A stretch of 64,000 bases of DNA from Hyphomonadaceae bacterium UBA5336. GTDB lineage: Bacteria > Pseudomonadota > Alphaproteobacteria > Caulobacterales > Hyphomonadaceae. The stretch is from assembly GCA_002408125.1 (NCBI GenBank), contig DHQO01000022.1:124001-188000 (forward strand), read 5' to 3'. The position numbers were made by a program, and so were the translations under genes. The first letter of the stretch is position 1. Each line of letters opens with the position of its first letter. Positions 34,239-45,572 of the stretch are shown here, piece after piece. The notes beneath the pieces are model-generated. The model was given only the letters and a program-made list of their open reading frames with translations, did no database searches and was not told the origin of the DNA.

Positions 34239-35273
34239 ATGCAACTGACCGACACGCTCGCGGCCCTCGCCCGCGAGGCCGAGACCCGCATCCTGATCCT
34301 CGACGGCGCCATGGGCACGCAGATTCAGGGCTTCAAATTCTCCGAGGAGGATTTCCGAGGCGAGCGATTTGCCGATTGGGGCTCCAGCCTGAAGGGCAAT
34401 AACGACCTTCTGAATCTCACCCAGCCGGATGCCATCCGCACCATCCACCAGCGCTATATCGCCGCCGGGGCGGACCTGATCGAGACCAACACCTTCTCGG
34501 CTACGACCATCGCCATGGCTGATTATGGCATGGAGGGGCTCGCCGATGAGATTGCGGCGGAAGGCGCGCGGCTGGCGCGCGAAGCTGCCGAGGGCGCGGG
34601 CCGCCCGGTCGCCGTGCTCGGCGCCATCGGGCCGACCAACAAGACCCTGTCGCTGAGCCCCGATGTGAACGATCCGGGTTATCGCGAAGTGACCTTCGAG
34701 CAGGTGCGCACCGCCTATGAGGCGCAGGTGCGCGCCATGGCACCTTATGTCGATGCGCTGCTGATCGAGACCGTGTTCGACACGCTGAATGCCAAGGCCG
34801 CAGTCAAGGCAATCCTCGACGCCGATCCTGGCCTGCCGATCATCATTTCCGGCACCATCACCGATGCCTCGGGGCGCACCCTGTCGGGCCAGACGGCGGA
34901 AGCCTTCTGGTACTCGATCCGCCATGCCAAGCCCTGGGCTGTGGGTCTCAATTGCGCGCTCGGCGCGGAGATGATGCGCCCGCACATCCAGGCGATCTCG
35001 CGCGTGGCCGACACCCGCATCATCGCCTATCCCAATGCCGGTCTGCCGAACGCTTTTGGGGAATATGACGAAACGCCCGACCAGACGGGCGCTTTGCTCG
35101 CCGACTGGGCGAAATCGGGCCTTGTGAACATTCTCGGCGGCTGCTGCGGGACCACGCCCGACCATATCGTCGCCATTGCAAGGACCGCAAATGGCAAGAC
35201 CCCGCGCGCCATCCCGGCGGCCAGGCCCGGCATGCACCTGTCCGGGCTGGAGCCGTTTGAGCTGGCAAGCTGA
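34239..35273 (+). CDS. Methionine synthase, homocysteine-binding subunit (MetH N-terminal half)
   Basis: The 344-residue protein is the Zn-dependent homocysteine module of cobalamin methionine synthase: ILILDGAMGTQIQ, IETNTFSATTIAMADYG, and the zinc-binding cysteines in NCALGAE and GGCCGTTPDH. It activates homocysteine and works with the separate C-terminal half encoded at 36399. In E. coli the two halves form one 1,227-residue MetH; split forms are common in alphaproteobacteria. It starts three bases after metF and overlaps the following methyltransferase gene. Confidence 0.92.
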   Translation: MQLTDTLAALAREAETRILILDGAMGTQIQGFKFSEEDFRGERFADWGSSLKGNNDLLNLTQPDAIRTIHQRYIAAGADLIETNTFSATTIAMADYGMEGLADEIAAEGARLAREAAEGAGRPVAVLGAIGPTNKTLSLSPDVNDPGYREVTFEQVRTAYEAQVRAMAPYVDALLIETVFDTLNAKAAVKAILDADPGLPIIISGTITDASGRTLSGQTAEAFWYSIRHAKPWAVGLNCALGAEMMRPHIQAISRVADTRIIAYPNAGLPNAFGEYDETPDQTGALLADWAKSGLVNILGGCCGTTPDHIVAIARTANGKTPRAIPAARPGMHLSGLEPFELAS

Positions 35274-35971
35274 TGACGGACATGAGTATTTCCAGATACG
35301 GCTATAAGGATGCAGCGACGGCCAGGCGCTATGCCGCCGGGGGACGAGCGATGTTCCTGCCCGGCAGCCCCATGATGCATGCACTGACGCTCCAGTTGCT
35401 GGACGAGACCGTGCCAGAAGATGGCCGGGTTCTGGTTCTTGGCGCGGGCGGCGGCATGGAGCTCGGTGTCTTTGCCGCGCATGCGCCGGGCTGGGCGTTC
35501 ACTGGCGTAGATCCTTCCGCGGAAATGCTGGCGGCCGGGCGCGAGGCCCTGGGTGAGGTCTCGAACCAGATCGAGTGGGTAGAGGGCTATATCCCCGATG
35601 CGCCTGACGGCCCCTATGATGGCGCCACCTGTCTGCGCACGCTGCACTTCGTTGCCGATAATGGCGACAAGCTGGAAGCTCTGAAGGCGATCCGGGCCCG
35701 GCTGAAGCCCGGCGGGGCTTTCATCCTGGTCGACAATTGCAATCCGGGCGGGACGCTGGACTTCGAACGGCATGCAGCCCGCTTTGTTGAGCAGGGCCGC
35801 CGGGCCGGTGCGGCAGATGACATGCTTGCCAGAGCGCGCGCGAGCCTGACCGGCAAAACCGAAATGGTCTCGCCCGAGCGTGAGGTTGAGTTGCTGACAG
35901 AAGCCGGGTTTCGCGAGATTGATCTTTTTTATGCCGCTCTTTCCTGGCGCGGCTGGGTGGCGCGGGCATGA
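35273..35971 (+). CDS. Class I SAM-dependent methyltransferase inserted in the methionine operon
   Basis: The 232-residue protein has a class I methyltransferase motif I (VLVLGAGGGMELGVFA) and motif II-like ATCLRTLHFV, then the post-motif strand GGAFILVDNCN. The substrate is unknown. It overlaps metH-N by TGATG and the following GGCT-like gene by ATGA, so it is locked in this operon. A role in SAM consumption or in modifying a methionine-cycle metabolite is inference; sequence alone gives no substrate. Confidence 0.75.
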   Translation: MTDMSISRYGYKDAATARRYAAGGRAMFLPGSPMMHALTLQLLDETVPEDGRVLVLGAGGGMELGVFAAHAPGWAFTGVDPSAEMLAAGREALGEVSNQIEWVEGYIPDAPDGPYDGATCLRTLHFVADNGDKLEALKAIRARLKPGGAFILVDNCNPGGTLDFERHAARFVEQGRRAGAADDMLARARASLTGKTEMVSPEREVELLTEAGFREIDLFYAALSWRGWVARA

Positions 35972-36398
35972 CGACGAACGGCCCCGTCTCCTCCGGCGAT
36001 CTTTTCGTCTTTTATGGCCTGCTCAAGCAGGGCGCTTCCGGTATGCCGGCACATATCGACCTGGAAGCAGCCGGTACATTCGGCTCGCCCTGCTGGCTTC
36101 GCGGGGTGCTTTATGATCTTGGCGGCTTTCCCGGCGTGGTGGCGGGCGAGGGGCTGTGCCAGGGCATACGTTATCGGATGACCGACACCTCCATCATCGC
36201 CGCGCTGGACGAATTCGAGGATGTCGTGCCGGGCGACCCGGCCCGCTCGCTCTATGAACGCCGCAAGGTGGCGCTCCTGGATGCCGGCGGCGCCGGGACG
36301 GGCGAAGAGGCCTGGATCTACTGGTACATCCAGCCCGTCACGGGCTTTGAACAGATCACCGACGGCAACTGGCCGCTCGAACGGGGATGGACGAGGAA

Positions 36399-36402
<4 letters not shown>
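35968..36402 (+). CDS. Gamma-glutamylcyclotransferase-like protein
   Basis: The 144-residue product has the GGCT-fold opening LFVFYGLLKQG (the YGxLkxG signature) and GVLYDLGGFPGVVAG, with the catalytic-type Glu in ALDEFEDV. Family members make 5-oxoproline from gamma-glutamyl amino acids, linking to glutathione turnover. It overlaps both neighbours by ATGA and sits between the two halves of methionine synthase, pointing to sulfur-amino-acid metabolism. Whether it is catalytic is not certain. Confidence 0.75.
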
Positions 36403-39035
<2,633 letters not shown>

Positions 39036-39049
39036 CGGAGAACCAAGGC

Positions 39050-39595
39050 ATGGCAAGAGAGTTCGAGTTCAAATGTCATGAATGCGGAGAGATCCACTCA
39101 GGTTCACCATCACTCTCGTACGCCTTCCCGACTTATGTCTTCGGCGTGCCAGAAGAAGAACGCCCCGAACGTGTGAAGCATTCGTCGGATTTGTGCCGGA
39201 TACTTGGTCCCAACGGTGTGGATGGTGATGACACCATCTATTGTGTTCGCGTCACGCTGAACGTGCCGATCCACGGCGCTGATGACCCTTTCTGTTGGGG
39301 GGTTTGGGTCACTCAGTCGAAGGAAAGTTTCGACAGGTATTTGGAGACGTTTTCAGAAGACCAGTCAGAGCTGCAAAGCTTCGGCTGGCTCGCGGTCACA
39401 ATGCCGGGTTACAACACAACCGAACCCGGAGAGCCCTATGAGCACTTGGCCTGCGACGTAAATTGGGGACCTCCGGGGAAAAGGCCGAAGATCGAACTGC
39501 ATGAAAGTGAGCACCAGTTGTTCCTGGATCAACGCGATGGAATTAGCTGGGACCGTGCGATCGAACTCGCCACTTTGGCCATACACTCAGGCTAG
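39050..39595 (+). CDS. DUF2199-domain protein
   Basis: The 181-residue product matches DUF2199: an N-terminal zinc-ribbon-like FKCHECGEIHSG (CxxCxxxH), LSYAFPTY, DLCRILG, and the later WGVWVTQSKESFDRYLETF. The protein has no known activity. The start has AGGCATG context, 15 bases after the metH stop, so it may be read from the same transcript. Its TAG stop overlaps the convergent membrane-protein stop at CTAG. Confidence 0.75.
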   Translation: MAREFEFKCHECGEIHSGSPSLSYAFPTYVFGVPEEERPERVKHSSDLCRILGPNGVDGDDTIYCVRVTLNVPIHGADDPFCWGVWVTQSKESFDRYLETFSEDQSELQSFGWLAVTMPGYNTTEPGEPYEHLACDVNWGPPGKRPKIELHESEHQLFLDQRDGISWDRAIELATLAIHSG

Positions 39596-40242
39596 CCCCG
39601 CCGCGCGGCGCGCCTTGCCATCATTTTCTGCCCCTCGCGGGCGAAATGGCGGCGCTGGGCGAGGACCATGGGCGGGGGGCGCTTCATCACTTTTGGCTTG
39701 GCCGGGGCGGCGGCCTCCTGATGGGCGAGGGCCGGATTGGCGGCCATGGCGCGCAGGAGGGCGGCGGGGATGGTGACGGTTTCCTCTTCCTCTGGAGTTT
39801 CCGGTTCGGCCTTTACCTTCACCTTCTTGCCCTTGCGCAGGTCCCACATGGCGATCGCCAGCAGAACCGCGATCGCGCCGGCGCCGGCAACGGCGCCTTC
39901 AGCCGTGCTCGGGTCGCGCCACCAGCCCTCCTCGAAGTCGACGAGGAAGGCGTAAGGGAAGCCTGCTGCGCAGCCGAGCAGATACCAGGACAGCGCACCA
40001 TGCCGGCGTTGGGTCACCAGCACCGAGGCGGTGTAAAGACACATGGCGGCGAGGAAATAGGGCAGGCCGTAATGGATGCCGAGTTCGCGCCAGTCCACAT
40101 CGGCCATGACCGGGCCGAGATTGTCCTTGTTGATCATGCCGAGGATCATCACGATGGACGGCCAGCGAATGGCCGCCATGGCGCCGAAGGCGAAGGCCAC
40201 GGCGAGCAGGGAGACGAGCAGGGCAATGATCTTGCGGGGCAT
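39592..40242 (-). CDS. Membrane protein with four predicted helices and a charged tail
   Basis: The 216-residue product, starting at ATG 40242 (AAGG upstream), has hydrophobic segments at the N-terminus (IIALLVSLLAVAFAFGAMAAI), near YFLAAMCLYTASVLV, near WYLLGCAAGFPYAFLV and near GAVAGAGAIAVLLAIAMW. The C-terminal 90 residues are basic and Ala/Pro-rich (KGKKVKVKAEPETPEEEETV, then PPPMVLAQRRHFAREGQKMM). No family is recognised. It converges on the DUF2199 gene and shares four bases with it. Confidence 0.7.
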   Translation of the reverse strand: MPRKIIALLVSLLAVAFAFGAMAAIRWPSIVMILGMINKDNLGPVMADVDWRELGIHYGLPYFLAAMCLYTASVLVTQRRHGALSWYLLGCAAGFPYAFLVDFEEGWWRDPSTAEGAVAGAGAIAVLLAIAMWDLRKGKKVKVKAEPETPEEEETVTIPAALLRAMAANPALAHQEAAAPAKPKVMKRPPPMVLAQRRHFAREGQKMMARRAARRG

Positions 40243-40467
40243 CCAGTTAGCCTTATCCAAAACGCATTGATGGCCGATGAAGGCGGCGCTGGAATTCATT
40301 CAGCCTTGGCAACGAATTGGTCAGGCTTTCGCGCCCGACTGAGAGATCTGCGCCAAAGTAAACTGCAAGTATTTGCCGGTTTTCCTGCCGGCACGCTTGG
40401 CAAGCGAAGCCCGGTCGGGGCACCCTCCTGACAGGGGAGTGCTCAACGGCTGGAGACGAAGGATACA

Positions 40468-40812
40468 ATGAAATCGATCGAGGGATGGATCGCCGCCGGA
40501 ATTGGCTGTCTGGCGCTTGCAGCCTGTGGCGGTGGGACAGGCGGTGCCTCGGCCAGCGCCGGGCGAGATCTTGCAGAAGCCTGCACCAGCGAGCTGAACA
40601 TGTCCGGGGCGGTCTGCGAGTGTATCGGGGAGACCGCCACGGAGGAGCTCAATGGCCGGCAGATCAGGTTCCTGCTGGCTGCAGTGCGTGATGAGGAGGC
40701 CCGCGCCGAACGCCTACGCGAGGAAATGGGGATGGCCGATGCCACCGAGGCAGGCCTGTTCCTGGTCGGCGCGCCGGCAGACTGCGCGCGCAAACTCTCC
40801 GGGGAGCACTGA
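40468..40812 (+). CDS. Small lipoprotein of unknown function
   Basis: The 114-residue product has a lipobox LAAC (Cys20) after IEGWIAAGIGCLALAAC, a Gly/Ala/Ser linker, and a short helical part with two cysteine pairs (EACTSELN, VCECIGE, DCARKL). Small single-domain cysteine-rich lipoproteins of this type are common; I do not recognise this one. The start has GAAGGA upstream. Confidence 0.65.
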   Translation: MKSIEGWIAAGIGCLALAACGGGTGGASASAGRDLAEACTSELNMSGAVCECIGETATEELNGRQIRFLLAAVRDEEARAERLREEMGMADATEAGLFLVGAPADCARKLSGEH

Positions 40813-40932
40813 GGCAAGGTTCGCTCCATCCGCCGCGTAAACAGAGCGTTAAGCCTGTTTCCCCAATTCACCCTGCCAGCGTGACGGAAAGCTACCACCT
40901 GTGTGCAAAGAGAGCATCCTGGAGGTGCTTTC

Positions 40933-41475
40933 ATGGTAAATCAGGCGAAGCGGATAGCGAACCAGCAAGAAGAGGCCCGACTGGCCTGCTTGCACCGGTT
41001 GCTCGTGCTCGACGCGCCGCCGGACAATCGACTGGACACCATCGTACGCACGGCCCAGCGAGCCTTTGACGTTCAGGGCGCGCTGATCACATTGGTTGAC
41101 CGCAACCGGCAATGGTTCCTGGCGCGCACGGGGTTCGATCTCACCGAGACCAGCCGTGATCTGTCCTTCTGCAATACCACGATCCGTACCTCATTGCCGG
41201 TGGTCATCGGCGATACGCATGAAGATGAGCACTATGCCGACCATCCTCTGGTCGTCGGCCCGCCTCATATCCGGTTTTATGCCGGCGTGTCGCTGACAGC
41301 CGAGCAGCGTCACCGCATCGGCACGATCTGCTTGGTCGACCCCCGCCCCCGCAACTTTCCCGACAGTCAGATTTCCCAGCTGGTCGGCCTTGCCCGCCTC
41401 TCCATGCTGGAGATCAGCCGGTTCGCGAACCAGCGCAAGCTGGCCGAACGCCTCGAACAGCTTGAGGTCGCCTGA
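40933..41475 (+). CDS. GAF-domain sensor protein
   Basis: The 180-residue protein begins at ATG 40933 with GGAGGTGC eight bases upstream. It is a single GAF domain: LHRLLVLDAPPDNRLDTIVR, VQGALITLVDRNRQWFLARTG, SFCNTTIRTSLPVVIGDTHED, FYAGVSLTAEQRHRIGTICL, all typical of GAF domains found with diguanylate cyclases. The ligand is unknown. It lies three bases before the PAS-GGDEF-EAL gene, so the two probably act together in cyclic-di-GMP signalling. Confidence 0.85.
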   Translation: MVNQAKRIANQQEEARLACLHRLLVLDAPPDNRLDTIVRTAQRAFDVQGALITLVDRNRQWFLARTGFDLTETSRDLSFCNTTIRTSLPVVIGDTHEDEHYADHPLVVGPPHIRFYAGVSLTAEQRHRIGTICLVDPRPRNFPDSQISQLVGLARLSMLEISRFANQRKLAERLEQLEVA

Positions 41476-41478
41476 GCC

Positions 41479-43272
41479 ATGATTGCCGACAGTCTCTTGA
41501 GAACGGTCTTCGATGCCCTGCCCTATCCGGTGTTCATAAAGAACAGCCGACACGAATGGGTCTATGGCAATGCTGAATTCGCCAGGCTGATCGGTCGCGA
41601 GGATTTCCTCGGCAAGACCGATTCCGACCTGTTCCCGGAACATCAGGTCGAGGTGTTCTGGCGCGAGGATGACGCTGTCCTGAAGGGTGGGGAAAGCCTG
41701 AACGAGGAAGAGATCGGTGAGGGCACATATGTGCTGACCCACAAGGTCCCCCTGCAGTTGGCAGACGGCGAGCCCGGCCTCATCGCCATCGTGATTGCCA
41801 TGGCCTCCGGAGAGGTCCTGACCAGCGATGTGCGCAATCGCTACGAGGCCCGCCTGCGCGAGACGGCGAAACTGGTCAACCAGCTCAAATCCGAGCTCAC
41901 CACCAAGAATGCCGCGCTGAAACAGAAGCTCATGCACCGCGAGCTGGAGCTGACCCGCGCCATCGAGATCGCTCACACTGATACGGCCACGGGCCTGCGC
42001 AACCGGCTCGGTTTCGAGCAGGATCTTGCCGATGCCGTCCAGGCCTATGAGGATACCGGCAAGGTGTTCGGCCTGGCGCTGCTCGATATCGACCATTTCA
42101 AGCGGATCAATGACCGCTTTGGCCACGATATGGGCGACAAGGTGCTCCAGACCGTCGGCCAGCGCCTGCGCAAGCTGCCGCATATCCGCAGCGTGGCGCG
42201 CATTGGCGGGGATGAGTTCGCGATCATCACCGACCGTCCCTCGATACAGATCCGCGACCGCCAGGCCGACCTGGAACAGGCCCAGACCTATGTCTTCCGC
42301 CCGCTGGTGGACGGCTCAAGTGTTGTCAATCTGTCCGGCTCGGTCGGCTTCTGCGTCTTCCCGGACCATGCCAGGGACACCTCCCAGCTCAAGCGCCGGG
42401 CAGACCTCGCCCTGCTCGACGCCAAGGCGAAGGGGCGCAGCCGCCTGAAGATCTTTGACGAGGCGCTCGGCCGCGCTGCCGACCGCCGGCGCATGATCGA
42501 GGAAGAGCTGCCACTGGCCATCGCCGAGGGCGCGATCGATGTAGTGTTCCAGCCCATCGTGTCGAGCACGGTGCGGCGCGTGTGCGGGGTCGAGGCCCTG
42601 GCCCGCTGGAGCCATCCGCAGCTGGGCAATGTCCAGCCCCAGGAATTTGTCGATATCGCCAATGATATGGGCCTGACCTCACAGCTCGATGTGGCGGTGT
42701 TCCTGAAGGCGGCGCGTGCCATGCGCGAATTCCTGCTTGCCGGGCAGATCGACTATGTCTCCTTCAATGTGTCGCCCAACGACATCATCGATCCGAGCTT
42801 TGCGTCCGACCTGCTCGCGCGGATCAAGCAGTGTGGCATCAAGCCGGGCCAGGTCTTCCTGGAAGTGATCGAAAGCTCGATCGTGCACGATATCCACGCC
42901 GCGTCGGAGAATCTGCGCGAGCTTGGTGCGGCAGGTGTGAAGTCTGCACTCGATGACTATGGCACCGGGTTTTCCAATCTGCGCGCCCTGCTGGACCTGC
43001 CGATCAACCGGCTGAAGGTCGACCGCTCGCTGGTTGCCAGCCTGGAAGACAATGCCCGCATGCTCGACCTCTTCGTCTCGATCATGCAGCTGGCTCAGGG
43101 CATGGGTGTGGATGTGGTCGCCGAGGGCATCGAGACGCCCAAGCAGGCCCTCTTTGTTGAGGCCGCAGGTTGCGAATACATGCAGGGTTTCTTCTTCGGG
43201 CGGGGCGCTTCGGTGCTGGAGCTGGAAGACATGTTCGAAGCCGACCGGGATCCCGCCTCGCGCGTCGCCTAG
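41479..43272 (+). CDS. PAS-GGDEF-EAL cyclic-di-GMP enzyme
   Basis: The 597-residue protein has a PAS domain (about 1-125, FDALPYPVFIKNSRHEWVYG), a coiled segment, GGDEF (active motif GGDEF at 243-247) and EAL (372-374, VEALARWSHP). EAL metal/catalytic residues are preserved: FNVSPND, LEVIESS, LDDYGTGFS, KVDRSLV and VAEGIET. Both domains therefore look competent for synthesis and hydrolysis of c-di-GMP. No RxxD allosteric site lies at the usual place before GGDEF (KLPHIRSVARI). It follows the GAF gene by three bases and its stop overlaps the convergent pxpC stop at CTAG. Confidence 0.9.
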   Translation: MIADSLLRTVFDALPYPVFIKNSRHEWVYGNAEFARLIGREDFLGKTDSDLFPEHQVEVFWREDDAVLKGGESLNEEEIGEGTYVLTHKVPLQLADGEPGLIAIVIAMASGEVLTSDVRNRYEARLRETAKLVNQLKSELTTKNAALKQKLMHRELELTRAIEIAHTDTATGLRNRLGFEQDLADAVQAYEDTGKVFGLALLDIDHFKRINDRFGHDMGDKVLQTVGQRLRKLPHIRSVARIGGDEFAIITDRPSIQIRDRQADLEQAQTYVFRPLVDGSSVVNLSGSVGFCVFPDHARDTSQLKRRADLALLDAKAKGRSRLKIFDEALGRAADRRRMIEEELPLAIAEGAIDVVFQPIVSSTVRRVCGVEALARWSHPQLGNVQPQEFVDIANDMGLTSQLDVAVFLKAARAMREFLLAGQIDYVSFNVSPNDIIDPSFASDLLARIKQCGIKPGQVFLEVIESSIVHDIHAASENLRELGAAGVKSALDDYGTGFSNLRALLDLPINRLKVDRSLVASLEDNARMLDLFVSIMQLAQGMGVDVVAEGIETPKQALFVEAAGCEYMQGFFFGRGASVLELEDMFEADRDPASRVA

Positions 43273-44207
43273 TTCGCCGGCTCCAGCCAGCTCGCCAGAA
43301 ACTCCGCCTTGGCGCGATTGTCCTCCAGGGCGAGCGCCTGGTCGCGGGCGAGGAATTTTACCGTATCGCCGGGGCGGACCTGCCCGAGAAGATGCAGGTC
43401 GCAGCCGATCACCGCGCAGATGCGCGGATAGCCGCCCGTGGTCTGGCCGTCGGCCATCAGCGCGATGGGCTGGCCATCCTCGGCGCATTGCACAATGCCG
43501 GGAAACACTGCCGCGCTGTTCATCTGCCCATCGGAGGTGAGGTACAGTTTCGGCCCGGCAAGGCGCAGGCCCATGCGGCTTGCCGCGCGTCCGGCCGTCC
43601 AGGCGGCCTCGAACAGGGCCGCCTTGCTCGCCGGGGATAGAAGACCGGTCTCCGCCGAGATTACCGCGCGCAGCATATGGCTGTTGCCGATATGCGGGCG
43701 GTGTTCCTGCGGCGTGGAGATCAGGTCAGGCTCGCCGTCCGGAGCGCCAATTTCCAGCACATCGCCCGCCTGCAGGGCGCGCCCCTCATGTCCGCCGAGC
43801 CGGGCAGGCAGATAGGTCGAGCCAGAGCCGAGCAGCTCATCGGCGGCAAACCCGCCGGCGATGGCGAGATAGGTGCGCACGCCACGGGCGGGAGGATCGA
43901 GCTCCAGACGGTCACCATCATGCACCGCCAGCGTGGTGTGATAGGCCGCGGGTCGGCCGTTGAGGCGCGCCGGCGCCGGCGCACCCGTCAGCGCGATCCA
44001 GCCGGCCTGATGGAACTTGGCGACAAAGCCGCCGAGTGTGATCTCCAGCGCCGTGGCCTCCGCCCCATTACCGACCAGCCGGTTGGCGAGCGCCATCGAC
44101 ACCCCGTCCGCCGGCCCGGACCAGGGCACACCCATATGCCGATAACCGCGCCGCGGTGCGCCCTGCAGCGTCGTCTGCAGGCCAGGCTTTTCCACTGTGA
44201 GGCTCAT
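43269..44207 (-). CDS. pxpC: 5-oxoprolinase subunit C
   Basis: The 312-residue protein belongs to the KipA / biotin-dependent carboxyltransferase-like family: GLQTTLQGAPRRGYRHMGVPWSG, ADGVSMALANRLVGN, GRAASRMGLRLAGPKL and a C-terminal DTVKFLARDQAL. With PxpB and PxpA it hydrolyses 5-oxoproline to glutamate using ATP. Its ATG overlaps the pxpB stop (ATGA). The order A-B-C here is the reading order on the minus strand. Confidence 0.9.
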   Translation of the reverse strand: MSLTVEKPGLQTTLQGAPRRGYRHMGVPWSGPADGVSMALANRLVGNGAEATALEITLGGFVAKFHQAGWIALTGAPAPARLNGRPAAYHTTLAVHDGDRLELDPPARGVRTYLAIAGGFAADELLGSGSTYLPARLGGHEGRALQAGDVLEIGAPDGEPDLISTPQEHRPHIGNSHMLRAVISAETGLLSPASKAALFEAAWTAGRAASRMGLRLAGPKLYLTSDGQMNSAAVFPGIVQCAEDGQPIALMADGQTTGGYPRICAVIGCDLHLLGQVRPGDTVKFLARDQALALEDNRAKAEFLASWLEPAN

Positions 44208-44827
44208 GCCGGTACGAACCGGACCGTATCGCCCGGATGCAGGAGGAAAGGATCGCCCCGCGCCGCATCGAACAGGGCCGCATCACTCTGCCCGATCAGC
44301 GGCCAGCCGCCTGGGCCGGGCAAGGCATAGGTGCCTGTGCGGCCTGTCGTGAGCCCGATGGCGCCGGCGGGCACATGGGTGCGGGGCGTGGACAGACGCG
44401 GGATTTTCAGATCGCGCGGCAGGCCGGAAATATAGGCAAAGCCCGGCGTGAAGCCGATCATGTCGACCATGTGCTCAAGGCTGGTGTGCAGCGCGATCAG
44501 CTCATCCTCGCCCATGCCGAGATCGTCACAGATGGCGGCAAGATCCGGCCCGGCTTTCCCGCCATAGTGCACCGGTATGGAGTGGGTCTGGGGCGTGCGG
44601 CCAGGAGCGGCCTCGCCCGTCGTGGCGAGCGCCCGGTCCAGGCGGGCCGTGGCCGCGCTCATGTCCAGTGCGATGGGATCGAACAGGACGCTGACACTGT
44701 CGATGCCGGCAACCACTTCCAGCCAGTCGCCGGATGCCCGCAAATGCGCCGCCATGCGCTGGGCCTCGCGCGCATCGGCTGCCGGGACGAACAGCGCGCA
44801 ATCGCTCAGGGCGGCAATCTCAGCCAT
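44204..44827 (-). CDS. pxpB: 5-oxoprolinase subunit B
   Basis: The 207-residue protein is of the KipI / allophanate hydrolase subunit 1 type: HSIPVHYGGKAGPDL, GFTPGFAYISGLPRDL, TPRTHVPAGAIGLTTGRTGTYALPGPGGWPLIG are diagnostic. It starts at ATG 44827, overlapping pxpA by eight bases, and pairs with PxpC in the 5-oxoprolinase complex. The homologous Bacillus KipI inhibits a histidine kinase, but the operon here favours oxoprolinase function. Confidence 0.9.
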   Translation of the reverse strand: MAEIAALSDCALFVPAADAREAQRMAAHLRASGDWLEVVAGIDSVSVLFDPIALDMSAATARLDRALATTGEAAPGRTPQTHSIPVHYGGKAGPDLAAICDDLGMGEDELIALHTSLEHMVDMIGFTPGFAYISGLPRDLKIPRLSTPRTHVPAGAIGLTTGRTGTYALPGPGGWPLIGQSDAALFDAARGDPFLLHPGDTVRFVPA

Positions 44828-45572
44828 CGCCCCCGACCCCGATCTGCAGCCCGGCTTGCTCCAGCGCGGCGCGAATGGCTTTCGCCGAGGCCAGCGCGCC
44901 CGGCGTGTCGCCATGCAGGCACAGCGTGCGGGCGGGCAGGGGGATGGCGAGGCCGTTGATCGCGGTCACCGTGCCCTCGCGGGCGATCTCCAGCGCCTGG
45001 GCGAGGCGTGCCTCATCGCTCTCCAGCACGGCGCCGGGCTCGCTGCGTGCGACCAGTCGGCCCTCGGGCGTATAGGCGCGGTCGGCAAAGCCCTCGGCGA
45101 GGAAGACAAGGCCGAGTGCGCTGGCGGCGGCCTCCAGCTCTGAAACCGGCGGGCCGACCAGTGCCGCGCCCGGCAGGGCCTCGGCGACAATCTGCGCAAC
45201 GAGGTGGGCGAGCGGGGCATCCATTGCGGCCTGATTGTAGAGCGCGCCATGGGGTTTCACATGGCTGAGGGCGGTGTCTTCCTCGTCGGCGATGTAGGCG
45301 AGCGCCGCGATCTGCTCAGTCAGTTCCGCTTTGAGATTGGTGTCGGACACCTCGATCACGCGCCGCCCGAAGCCTTCGCGGTCGGGATAGGAGGGGTGCG
45401 CGCCGATCCGCACGCCATGGGCCTTTGCCAGCCGGACGGCCTCGCGCATGCTGGCTGCATCACCGGCATGGCCGCCAGAGGCAATGTTGCAGCTGGAGAT
45501 CACGGCCATCAGGCCGGGATCGTCGCCGCAGCCTTCACCGAGATCAGCATTGAGATCGATCCATCCGCTCAT
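44820..45572 (-). CDS. pxpA: 5-oxoprolinase subunit A (LamB/YcsF family)
   Basis: The 250-residue protein has IDLNADLGEGCGDD, SCNIASGGHAGD, MREAVRLAKAHGVRIGAHPSYPDR, VKPHGALYNQAA and LHGDTPGALASAK, the full set of LamB/YcsF signatures with metal-binding His/Asp residues. It starts at ATG 45572, overlapping the NRAMP-like stop by four bases. Together with PxpB and PxpC it converts 5-oxoproline to L-glutamate with ATP. Confidence 0.93.
   Translation of the reverse strand: MSGWIDLNADLGEGCGDDPGLMAVISSCNIASGGHAGDAASMREAVRLAKAHGVRIGAHPSYPDREGFGRRVIEVSDTNLKAELTEQIAALAYIADEEDTALSHVKPHGALYNQAAMDAPLAHLVAQIVAEALPGAALVGPPVSELEAAASALGLVFLAEGFADRAYTPEGRLVARSEPGAVLESDEARLAQALEIAREGTVTAINGLAIPLPARTLCLHGDTPGALASAKAIRAALEQAGLQIGVGGDG

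Noticed and set aside
33012..35384. 790-codon open frame on the minus strand
   Set aside because: It lies fully antisense to the ArsR-MT, metF and metH-N genes, whose proteins are clear; the translation has no recognisable domain and is a shadow of GC-rich codon bias.
43269..44827. Allophanate hydrolase / urea carboxylase subunits
   Set aside because: The neighbouring pxpA gene and the YcsF-KipI-KipA-like order identify them as 5-oxoprolinase subunits.
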